Assembly: GCF_001658025.2 (NCBI RefSeq)
Contig: NZ_CP014007.2
Location: 1,116,001 to 1,180,000 of the forward strand
Length of the DNA stretch: 64,000 nt
Source: Kosakonia oryzae
GTDB taxonomy: Bacteria; Pseudomonadota; Gammaproteobacteria; Enterobacterales; Enterobacteriaceae
Direction of reading: 5' to 3'
The translations under genes were made by a program, and so were the position numbers. This document shows, in pieces, positions 32,594 to 40,456 of the stretch (positions within the stretch are counted from its first letter, which is position 1; each line of letters begins with the position of its first letter). The notes under the pieces were generated by a model. The model saw nothing but the letters and a program-made list of their open reading frames with translations, did no database searches and had not been told where the DNA came from.

Positions 32594-33454
32594 ATGTTAA
32601 TTTCGATGAAAGAGTTACTGAAACCCACCCGCCAACACGGTTTCGCCATTGGTGCGTTCAACGTAGCGGACAGCTGCTTCATTCGCGCGGTGGTGGAAGA
32701 AGCGGAAGCCACCAACACGCCTGCAATTATCTCTATCCACCCCAGCGAACACGATTTTGTCGGGGATAGCTTTTTCGGCTATGTCCGCGATATCACCATG
32801 CGCAGCCCGGTGCCGTTCACCCTGCACCTGGATCACGGCGCATCGGTCGAGCATGTGCTTCGGGCAATCCAGTGCGGGTTCACCTCGGTGATGATCGACG
32901 GCTCGCTGCTGCCCTATGAGGAGAACGTGGCGCTGACCAAAGAAGTGGTGCGTCTGGCGCATGCGGTGGGCGTTTCGGTGGAAGGGGAACTGGGCACCAT
33001 CGGCCAGACGGGCACGTCTGTGGAAGGCGGCGTGTCGGAAGTGACCTATACCGACCCGGCACAGGCAGAGGATTTTATTGCCCGCACCGGGGCAGATACT
33101 CTGGCGGTGGCGATCGGGACGGCACACGGCATCTACCCGAAAGGGATGCAGCCGAAGCTGCAAATGAACATTCTGCGCGATATTGCCGGGCGTCTGGATA
33201 TTCCGCTGGTGCTACATGGAGGTTCGGCCAACCCGGATGTAGAAATCGCCGAGTCCGTGACCCTGGGGGTGGGTAAAATCAATATCTCCAGCGACATGAA
33301 GTACGCCTACTTCCAGAAAGTGCGTGAGATCCTTGCCAGAGAAACCTGGTGGGATCCAAACGTGATCTATCCGGATGCGATCAACGCTGCGCGAGATGTG
33401 ATCCGCCACAAAATGAAGCTGTTTGGATCAACCGGGAAAGCATCACTCTACTAA
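32594..33454 (+). CDS. Class II ketose-bisphosphate aldolase 2
   Basis: A 286-residue class II aldolase, closer to the tagatose-bisphosphate type. It shows LHLDHGASVEHVLRAIQCGF with the zinc His, MIDGSLLPYEENVALTKEVV, VEGELGTIGQTG, AIGTAHGIYPKGM and LHGGSANPDVEI. The C-terminal INAARDVIRHKMKLFGSTGKA is also family-typical. It lies 81 bp after aldolase 1, with TGGAG before the ATG, and is followed by a strong terminator, making it the last gene of the proximal transcript. Confidence 0.88.
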   Translation: MLISMKELLKPTRQHGFAIGAFNVADSCFIRAVVEEAEATNTPAIISIHPSEHDFVGDSFFGYVRDITMRSPVPFTLHLDHGASVEHVLRAIQCGFTSVMIDGSLLPYEENVALTKEVVRLAHAVGVSVEGELGTIGQTGTSVEGGVSEVTYTDPAQAEDFIARTGADTLAVAIGTAHGIYPKGMQPKLQMNILRDIAGRLDIPLVLHGGSANPDVEIAESVTLGVGKINISSDMKYAYFQKVREILARETWWDPNVIYPDAINAARDVIRHKMKLFGSTGKASLY

Positions 33455-33461
33455 GGCCATT

Positions 33462-33485
33462 AAGGCGGGGTCGCCCGCCTTTTTC
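33462..33485 (+). terminator. Rho-independent terminator inside the island
   Basis: AGGCGGG-GTCG-CCCGCCT followed by TTTT, directly after the aldolase 2 stop and 18 bp before the ROK gene. It looks like a true intrinsic terminator and should limit read-through into the kinase and isomerase genes. Confidence 0.8.
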
Positions 33486-33502
33486 GCAATAAGGAAAGAG
33501 AT

Positions 33503-34420
33503 ATGTACTACCTGGGGCTGGATATCGGCGGCACGAAAATGGCGGCGGTGGTGATGGACGCACAAGGGCAGGAAATAGCCCGTTACCGTTGCCCGACGCA
33601 GAAAGCGAGTTATCCGCAGTTTGTGGAGTCGGTGGTCGCCTTTATCGACCAGATTAGCCATGACATACAACTGCCGATGATGACCGGGATTGCCCTGCCG
33701 GGCAGCGTCTCGCCGCTGAGCGGTCTGATTAAGAACTCTAATATCCAGGTGATTAATGGTCGCGCGTTGCAGACGGATCTCCAGCAGTTGCTGGGGCAGA
33801 CAATTGTAATGGCAAACGACGGGAACTGTTTCGCTTTGTCGGAAGCCTGTGACGGTGCGGGGCAGCAGCATGAAGTCGTGTTCGGTATCACGCTCGGTAC
33901 CGGCTGCGGTGGCGGGATAGCCATTCACCGCCAGCCGTTTGTTGGCGCGTGGGGGAATGCCGCCGAGTGCGGACATATCACCCTGCCTGGCTACAGCGAG
34001 CAACTCGATGGGCCGCCAGTGCGCTGTTACTGCGGTAAAGATAACTGCGTGGAGTCGTTTGTCTCCGGGACGGGGTTGAGTGAACGCTATCAATGGCTTA
34101 ACGGGCAGGATCTTACGGGCGATGCGATTGTGGCGCTGGCGCAGCAGGGGGAGCCCGATGCCGTGCGGCAGGTCGCGCGGTTTCGCCAGCAGCTTGCCCG
34201 CACTCTGGCGACGGTGGTGAATCTTCTCGATCCAGGTGTGATTGTGATTGGCGGCGGGCTGTCGAATGCGGCGTTGCTTATCACGAACCTGGACACCGAA
34301 GTGGCCCACTTTGTTTTTACCGATCATTTCTCCACTCCTATTGTGAAAGCCCATCACGGCGACAGCAGCGGCATGCGTGGCGCTGCCTGGCTTGCCATTC
34401 GAACCGGGAGAACAGAATGA
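33503..34420 (+). CDS. ROK-family sugar kinase
   Basis: A 305-residue ROK protein without a DNA-binding domain, so a kinase rather than a repressor. The ATP loop LGLDIGGTKMAAVVMD opens the protein. GITLGTGCGGGIAI, the GNAAECGHI motif with the zinc His, and the Cys-rich CYCGKDNCVESFVSGTGL follow. It probably phosphorylates a free hexose such as mannose, fructose or allose produced in the pathway. The next gene starts within its last 4 bp, so the two are coupled. Confidence 0.85.
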   Translation: MYYLGLDIGGTKMAAVVMDAQGQEIARYRCPTQKASYPQFVESVVAFIDQISHDIQLPMMTGIALPGSVSPLSGLIKNSNIQVINGRALQTDLQQLLGQTIVMANDGNCFALSEACDGAGQQHEVVFGITLGTGCGGGIAIHRQPFVGAWGNAAECGHITLPGYSEQLDGPPVRCYCGKDNCVESFVSGTGLSERYQWLNGQDLTGDAIVALAQQGEPDAVRQVARFRQQLARTLATVVNLLDPGVIVIGGGLSNAALLITNLDTEVAHFVFTDHFSTPIVKAHHGDSSGMRGAAWLAIRTGRTE

Positions 34421-35103
34421 AACGTTCGCAGATTAACTATGCCATTGATAAAGCTCATGCCATCGCCGAGACGTTCGGGGTGTGCCTGCCGGAGTTTGCG
34501 TTTTTTACCGCCGATGCCTGGCGAAAGCAGCCGCTGGGGGAGTGGGGCGAAGTGCTGGATCTGCAGTTGGGCTGGGATATCACCGATTTTGGCCGGAGTG
34601 ATTTCGGCAAGATTGGCCTGACGCTGTTGACGTTGCGTAACGGCGCGCTGAATTCGAGAGCGTACCCAAAGCCGTATGCCGAAAAGATGCTGCAAATTCA
34701 GCAGGAGCAGCAGACGCCGTGGCATTTTCATACCCATAAGATGAAAGACATTCTGAACCGGGGCCGCGGCGATTTGTGTATGCAGCTCGGCTGGGCGACG
34801 GATGAGGCGCTGTTTGACGAGCGGCGCACGGTTGAAGTGAGCGTGGACGGGCGGCAACGTACGTTTAAGCCCGGCGAGACGCTGGTGTTAAAACCGGGGC
34901 AGGGGGTGTGTCTGCCGCCGCGTTTGTATCACCGTTTCTGGGCCGAGAAAACACTTGTGCTCGGTTGGGAGATTTCGATGGTGAATGACGATAAGCGCGA
35001 TAACTATTTCCTCGAACCTGGCGGGCGTTTTCCGACCATTGAGGAGGATGTCCCCGTGAAGTGGTTGTTATGCAAAGAATATGATCGTTTGAATGTGACG
35101 TGA
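34417..35103 (+). CDS. D-lyxose/mannose isomerase-like cupin (EcSI family)
   Basis: A 228-residue cupin sugar isomerase, related to D-lyxose isomerase and to the E. coli O157 sugar isomerase EcSI. The metal-binding segment is TPWHFHTHKMKDILNRG (two His), with a later PPRLYHRFWAEK supplying another His. It should interconvert an aldose such as D-lyxose or D-mannose with D-xylulose or D-fructose. The ATG overlaps the kinase stop (ATGA). A kinase-isomerase pair next to a fructose-type PTS fits entry of a ketose into glycolysis. Confidence 0.82.
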   Translation: MKRSQINYAIDKAHAIAETFGVCLPEFAFFTADAWRKQPLGEWGEVLDLQLGWDITDFGRSDFGKIGLTLLTLRNGALNSRAYPKPYAEKMLQIQQEQQTPWHFHTHKMKDILNRGRGDLCMQLGWATDEALFDERRTVEVSVDGRQRTFKPGETLVLKPGQGVCLPPRLYHRFWAEKTLVLGWEISMVNDDKRDNYFLEPGGRFPTIEEDVPVKWLLCKEYDRLNVT

Positions 35104-35153
35104 CACGAACGGTATCTTATATGTACAGCGCCTTTTTCCCCCTTTCCCTTTTC

Positions 35154-35205
35154 TGTTTCTTATATTCAAATCCCTGATGTGGTCGTCGGGGATTTTTTTG
35201 AACCT
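35154..35205 (+). repeat. Right copy of the island-flanking repeat
   Basis: This segment matches the mltB terminator segment at 27821-27872 at 46 of 52 positions and keeps the hairpin with its seven-T run, so it also terminates the kinase-isomerase transcript. It marks the right edge of the 7.3-kb island. Confidence 0.75.
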
Positions 35206-35348
35206 TTTCCCCGTCCATGGGCAAAACATGAGCGTAAATGGCTCTTGCGAAGATCTGATCAAGAGATAGCTTGCGGAAGGGGAATCTGAAACATTTCGAT
35301 GCACTCCCGTTTCGCCTCTGCATTTACATCAACGCCGTGAATGTTTAT

Positions 35349-35363
35349 TGTTACGTTATAACA
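35349..35363. promoter_or_regulatory. Zur-box-like palindrome
   Basis: TGTTACGTTATAACA agrees with the centre of the enterobacterial Zur consensus (TGTTATANTATAACA) at all but two defined positions, with AT-rich flanks. It lies 16 bp before the small membrane peptide that opens the metal ABC operon, where zinc-dependent repression would be expected. Confidence 0.6.
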
Positions 35364-35379
35364 TATTTGAGGCGTGTCG

Positions 35380-35490
35380 ATGATCCCCGTAACTCTGTTT
35401 TCTCTGTCTGGTGCGACCCGGCTGCTGCTGGCCGTCGCGTTATTGCTGGTGCTCTGGCTCCTGACTGATTGGGCGGTCACGTTGCCATGA
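35380..35490 (+). CDS. 36-residue hydrophobic leader protein of a metal ABC operon
   Basis: A short frame (ATG 35380, TGA 35488-35490). A strong Shine-Dalgarno, GAGG, lies 7 nt upstream. The product is mostly hydrophobic: MIPVTLFSLSGATR, then a run of about 14 apolar residues (LLLAVALLLVLWLL), then TDWAVTLP. This predicts one transmembrane helix. The stop overlaps the ABC ATPase start (ATGA), so the two are translationally coupled. It lies just downstream of the Zur-like box. I do not recognise the family. It could be a small accessory subunit of the transporter or a coupling leader. Confidence 0.6.
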   Translation: MIPVTLFSLSGATRLLLAVALLLVLWLLTDWAVTLP

Positions 35491-36161
35491 TTGAACTTGA
35501 CCATTTAGTGGCGGGATATGACCGGCTGGCAATTACGCCTGCGCTTTGTGGCACTCTGGAGCGCGGAAGTATGACTGCTATTGTCGGCGCTAACGGCTGC
35601 GGCAAATCGACATTACTAAAAACGCTGGCCGGCTTTTTACCGCCGGTGAGCGGCGTACTGCGCTGGCAACCGTCTCGCCCGACAATTGGCTGGCTGGCGC
35701 AGCGTCACGCGCTGGAATCACAGTTTCCACTCACCGTTCAGGATGTGGTTTGTATGGGCTGTTGGCCGCGTATCTCCCTGTTTCGCGGCCTGAATCGTGA
35801 TGCGCGTAAGCGGGTTGCGCAGGGGCTGGAACGCGTGGGCTTAACGGCCATGGCGCGTGAAACTATTGATACGCTCTCCGGCGGGCAATTCCAGCGCATG
35901 TTATTTGCCCGCGTCTGGGTACAAAACGCGCCGCTGGTCATGCTGGATGAACCCTTCACCGGCATTGATGAAATTACCTCGCAGGTATTGATGGAACAAA
36001 TCGTTGATATGCATCGCGCAGGGCAGACCATTCTGGCAGTGCTGCACGATAGCGAACGCGTGGCGCGTTACTTTCCGCAAACTCTGCGCCTTGGCGAAAA
36101 AGCCGCGCAGTGGGGCGCATCCGCTCAGTTTCAGGCGACGGCTGAGGTGTGCAGCGCATGA
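35487..36161 (+). CDS. Zinc/manganese-type ABC transporter ATPase
   Basis: A 224-residue ABC ATPase of the metal (ZnuC/MntB-like) family. Walker A is IVGANGCGKSTLLKTLAG, the ABC signature LSGGQFQRMLFAR, Walker B LVMLDEPFTGID, and the H-loop His is in AVLHDSERVARYF. The start MIELDHLVAGYD is coupled to the upstream peptide (4-bp overlap). It powers uptake through the permease encoded by the next gene, which overlaps it by 13 bp. Confidence 0.92.
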   Translation: MIELDHLVAGYDRLAITPALCGTLERGSMTAIVGANGCGKSTLLKTLAGFLPPVSGVLRWQPSRPTIGWLAQRHALESQFPLTVQDVVCMGCWPRISLFRGLNRDARKRVAQGLERVGLTAMARETIDTLSGGQFQRMLFARVWVQNAPLVMLDEPFTGIDEITSQVLMEQIVDMHRAGQTILAVLHDSERVARYFPQTLRLGEKAAQWGASAQFQATAEVCSA

Positions 36162-37021
36162 TTTGGCATCTCTTTTTCCAGCCGTTTATTGAATTTGGTT
36201 TTATGCGCCGCGCGCTGGTGGTTTGCCTGGCGCTTTCGGTTAGCACTACGGCGCTGGGCGTCTTTTTGCTGCTGCGTCGTATGAGCCTGATGGGCGATGC
36301 GCTTTCGCACGCCATTCTGCCGGGTGTGGCAGTTGGTTACTTACTGAGCGGTATGTCGCTGCTGGCGATGAGTATTGGTGGCTTCGTTGCCGGCATCACC
36401 GTGGCGCTGGTCGCCGGCTGGGTCAGCCGCCGTACGCCGCTGAAAGAGGACGCCAGCTTTGCCGGTTTTTATCTCGGCTCACTGGCGCTGGGCGTCACGC
36501 TGGTGTCGTTACGTGGCTCAAACGTCGATCTGTTGCACCTGCTGTTTGGTTCGATTCTGGCGGTGGATAGTGATGCGGCGCTGTTTGTTGCAGGTGTCGC
36601 CAGCCTGACGCTGATCGTGCTGGCGGTGGGTTATCGCGGGTTGGTCAGCGAAGCGTTCGACAGTGCGTTTTTGCAGGTGAATGCCTCCCGCTTGCCGGGG
36701 TTGCTGCACGGGCTGTTTCTGGCGCTACTGGTATTAAATCTGGTCGCCGGGTTTCAGGTTCTCGGCACGTTGATGGCAGTGGGCGTCATGATGCTGCCCG
36801 CCGTGGCAGCACGCTGTTGGGTACGCACGCTACCCGCCTTGCTGCTGCTGGCGGCGGTGACCGGTGCGCTCTGTGCCTGGCTGGGCTTAAGTTTATCGTG
36901 GATGGCGGGCCTGCCTGCGGGCCCTGCCATCGTGCTGACCGCCAGCGCGGTGTTCTTTTTTTCCGTTTTATTTGGCACGCGCAGCGGGCTGGCTCAAAGC
37001 CTGCGCGCACTTTTAACGTAG
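36149..37021 (+). CDS. Zinc/manganese-type ABC transporter permease
   Basis: A 290-residue inner-membrane permease of the ABC-3 family (ZnuB/MntC type), with about eight hydrophobic segments. The characteristic loop RRMSLMGDALSHAILPGVAVGY is near residues 50-70, and GTLMAVGVMMLPAVAARCWV is a further family block. It forms the metal channel together with the ATPase and the periplasmic binding protein encoded 9 bp downstream. Confidence 0.92.
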   Translation: MQRMIWHLFFQPFIEFGFMRRALVVCLALSVSTTALGVFLLLRRMSLMGDALSHAILPGVAVGYLLSGMSLLAMSIGGFVAGITVALVAGWVSRRTPLKEDASFAGFYLGSLALGVTLVSLRGSNVDLLHLLFGSILAVDSDAALFVAGVASLTLIVLAVGYRGLVSEAFDSAFLQVNASRLPGLLHGLFLALLVLNLVAGFQVLGTLMAVGVMMLPAVAARCWVRTLPALLLLAAVTGALCAWLGLSLSWMAGLPAGPAIVLTASAVFFFSVLFGTRSGLAQSLRALLT

Positions 37022-37030
37022 CAAGGGGAA

Positions 37031-37912
37031 ATGATGAAACGTACAGGGGTGATACTGGCGCTTGCGCTGGGCTTGATGGCGCAGGGCGCGATGGCAAAAA
37101 CGTTAAATGTGGTCACCAGTTTTTCGATTCTGGGCGACATTACAAAAGAAGTGGGCGGCGAGCATGTAAAGGTGACGACGCTGGTCGGGCCGGATGGCGA
37201 TCCGCACACCTTTGAACCCTCAGCGAAAGATAGTGCGCTGCTGAATAAAGCCGATGTGGTGGTGGTTAATGGTTTAGGGCTGGAAGGTTGGCTCGACAGG
37301 CTGGTGAAAGCCTCCGGTTTTAAAGGCCAACTGGTGGTGGCTTCAACTGGCGTATCCACGCATACGCTGGAAGAGGATGGTAAAACCGTGACCGATCCCC
37401 ACGCCTGGAACAGCGCCGCTAACGGTGCGCTGTATGCACAAAATATTCTGGCTGCGCTGGTGAAAGCCGATCCGGAAGATGAAGCTGCGCTCAATGCGTC
37501 CGGCCAGCGCTATATCGCCGAATTAAAACAAATGGATAGCTGGGCGAAAGAGCGCTTCAGTGCAATCCCGCAGGCGAAACGCAAAGTGCTGACCAGCCAT
37601 GATGCCTTCGGTTATTTCGCCCGTGCCTATAACGTGGAGTTTATGGCGCCGCAGGGGATCTCTTCGGAGAGCGAAGCCAGCGCAGAGCAGGTGGCCTCGC
37701 TGATTAAGCAGATCAAAGCCGATGGCGTACATGTCTGGTTTATGGAGAACCAGCTCGATCCGCGCCTGGTGAAACAGATTGCCAGTGCCACCGGCGCGCA
37801 GCCGGGCGGTGAACTCTATCCGGAAGCGCTCAGCTCGAAAGGCGGCGTGGCGGATACTTATCAGAAAGCGTTTCGCCATAACGTTGACACCATCGCAAAC
37901 AGCATGAAATAA
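37031..37912 (+). CDS. Periplasmic zinc/manganese-binding protein
   Basis: A 293-residue cluster A-I substrate-binding protein with signal peptide (residues 1-22, ending GAMA-KTLNV). Metal ligands of the family are visible: His in GDPHTFEPS, His in TDPHAWNS, the acidic group in GISSESEASA, and an Asp in NQLDPRLVK. The His-rich loop of classic ZnuA is missing, which resembles the TroA/MntC/YfeA branch more. Metal specificity (Zn or Mn) is therefore not decided by sequence; the Zur-like box favours zinc. Confidence 0.9.
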   Translation: MMKRTGVILALALGLMAQGAMAKTLNVVTSFSILGDITKEVGGEHVKVTTLVGPDGDPHTFEPSAKDSALLNKADVVVVNGLGLEGWLDRLVKASGFKGQLVVASTGVSTHTLEEDGKTVTDPHAWNSAANGALYAQNILAALVKADPEDEAALNASGQRYIAELKQMDSWAKERFSAIPQAKRKVLTSHDAFGYFARAYNVEFMAPQGISSESEASAEQVASLIKQIKADGVHVWFMENQLDPRLVKQIASATGAQPGGELYPEALSSKGGVADTYQKAFRHNVDTIANSMK

Positions 37913-37924
37913 CCCCCTCTGTAA

Positions 37925-37952
37925 GCCGGATAAGCGACAACCGCCATCCGGC
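37925..37952. repeat. REP element
   Basis: GCCGGATAAGCG and a following CGCCATCCGGC form the usual imperfect REP palindrome after the metal-binding protein gene. It may protect or end the transcript. Confidence 0.7.
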
Positions 37953-38104
37953 GAATTACCCGGCGGCCGGGCTTGTGCTTCAGGCCGCCATTTTCTCTAC
38001 CGCGCTTTTTTCGGAAGCCTCCTCGTAAATTCATTAACCCATCCCCACATTTGCCCGGAAAGTGGTATCTTTTCCGCCACGATTTTTTGCGCACGGGAGC
38101 CATC

Positions 38105-38602
38105 ATGACGGACACTGAATTAATGCAACTGAGTGAGCGTATCGGGCAGGCGTTAAAAGCGCGCGGCGCAACGCTAACGACGGCGGAATCCTGCACCGGC
38201 GGCTGGGTTGCAAAGGTCATCACCGACATTGCCGGCAGTTCCGCCTGGTTTGAACGTGGGTTTGTTACCTACAGTAATGAAGCCAAAGCGCAAATGATTG
38301 GCGTGCAGCCCGACACCCTGGATGCGCACGGTGCGGTGAGCGAGCCGGTGGTGGTGGAAATGGCGATTGGCGCGCTGAAAGCCGCGCGTGCCGATTATGC
38401 TATTTCGATCAGCGGCATCGCTGGCCCGGACGGCGGCAGTGAGGAGAAGCCGGTCGGCACCGTCTGGTTTGGCATTGCCTGCGTCAGCGGGGAAGGGATT
38501 ACACGGCGCGAATGCTTTCCTGGCGACCGTGAGTCGGTACGCAGGCAGGCGACGGCTTATGCGCTGCAAACACTCTGGCAACATTTTCTACAAAAGACTT
38601 GA
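38105..38602 (+). CDS. pncC: Nicotinamide-nucleotide amidase PncC
   Basis: A 165-residue enzyme, the same length as in E. coli, of the CinA C-terminal family. It hydrolyses nicotinamide mononucleotide to nicotinate mononucleotide and ammonia. The nucleophile Ser is in TTAESCTGGWVAK (about residue 31), and ISGIAGPDGGSEEKPVGTVW is a second conserved block. The ATG at 38105 follows GGGAG. It precedes recA, as in other enterobacteria. Confidence 0.94.
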   Translation: MTDTELMQLSERIGQALKARGATLTTAESCTGGWVAKVITDIAGSSAWFERGFVTYSNEAKAQMIGVQPDTLDAHGAVSEPVVVEMAIGALKAARADYAISISGIAGPDGGSEEKPVGTVWFGIACVSGEGITRRECFPGDRESVRRQATAYALQTLWQHFLQKT

Positions 38603-38626
38603 TACTGTATGACTATACAGTATAAT
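38599..38626 (+). promoter_or_regulatory. recA promoter with LexA box
   Basis: -35 TTGATA (38599-38604) and -10 TATAAT (38621-38626) with 16 bp between. The LexA operator TACTGTATGACTATACAGTA (38603-38622) covers the spacer, a strong match to the SOS box consensus. Confidence 0.95.
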
Positions 38627-38662
38627 TGTGACAACAGAACAGTAATTCACCGCGGGGCGTAA

Positions 38663-39757
<1,095 letters not shown>

Positions 39758-39775
39758 TAATCTGAACCGCAATCG

Positions 39776-39798
39776 AGGGCTGCTGACGCAGCCCTTTT
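39776..39798 (+). terminator. recA intrinsic terminator
   Basis: GGGCTGC-TGAC-GCAGCCC followed by TTTT, 20 bp after the recA stop. Read-through into recX, 68 bp beyond the recA stop, would be expected, as in E. coli. Confidence 0.9.
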
Positions 39799-39825
39799 GC
39801 TTTTCTGCGACCACAGGAATGTGCC

Positions 39826-40326
39826 ATGTCTGATGATACTCCCCGCCGTTCTGCTCTTCCCCGTTTGCGCGATCGGGCGATGCGGATTCTGGCGATGCGC
39901 GATCACAGCGAAAAAGAGTTTCGCCGCAAATTAACGGCGCCGGTAATGGGAAAAAACGGCCCGGAGGAGCTCGACTGTACGGAAGAAGAGGTGGAGCAGA
40001 TTGTGGAGTGGTGTCTTGAGCACCATTTTCTCGATGATGCCCGTTTCGTGCGACAGTTTATCTCCAGTCGCGCACGCAAAGGCTATGGGCCTGTTCGTAT
40101 TCGCCAGGAACTGAATCAAAAAGGGATCGCGCGGGAAACGACGGAGCAGGCGATGCGGGAATGCGATGTTGACTGGGTCGCCAGTGCCCGCGATCAGGCG
40201 CTGCGCAAGTATGGAGAACCACTACCAACGGAATTTGTCGCGAAAGTAAAGGTGCAACGCTTTTTGCTCTATCGGGGCTTTTTGCAGGAAGATATTCAGG
40301 AGATATGGCGAAATTTTGCCGACTGA
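39826..40326 (+). CDS. recX: RecA regulator RecX
   Basis: A 166-residue, mostly helical inhibitor of RecA filament growth, the length of E. coli RecX. Three-helix repeats of the family are visible, including [40 protein letters not shown], and a conserved [16 protein letters not shown]. It follows recA on the same strand and is expressed mostly by read-through of the recA terminator. Confidence 0.96.
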   Translation: MSDDTPRRSALPRLRDRAMRILAMRDHSEKEFRRKLTAPVMGKNGPEELDCTEEEVEQIVEWCLEHHFLDDARFVRQFISSRARKGYGPVRIRQELNQKGIARETTEQAMRECDVDWVASARDQALRKYGEPLPTEFVAKVKVQRFLLYRGFLQEDIQEIWRNFAD

Positions 40327-40456
40327 GCGCACACGGGATTTTACTTCGCACTAAAGAAAACTTATCTTATTCCCACTTTTTCCAGTAACTGGCGCGTCTG
40401 CTATGTCATGGCGGCGGCTGGTTACCATATTTCGTTAGCTTGATTTCAGGATAATT

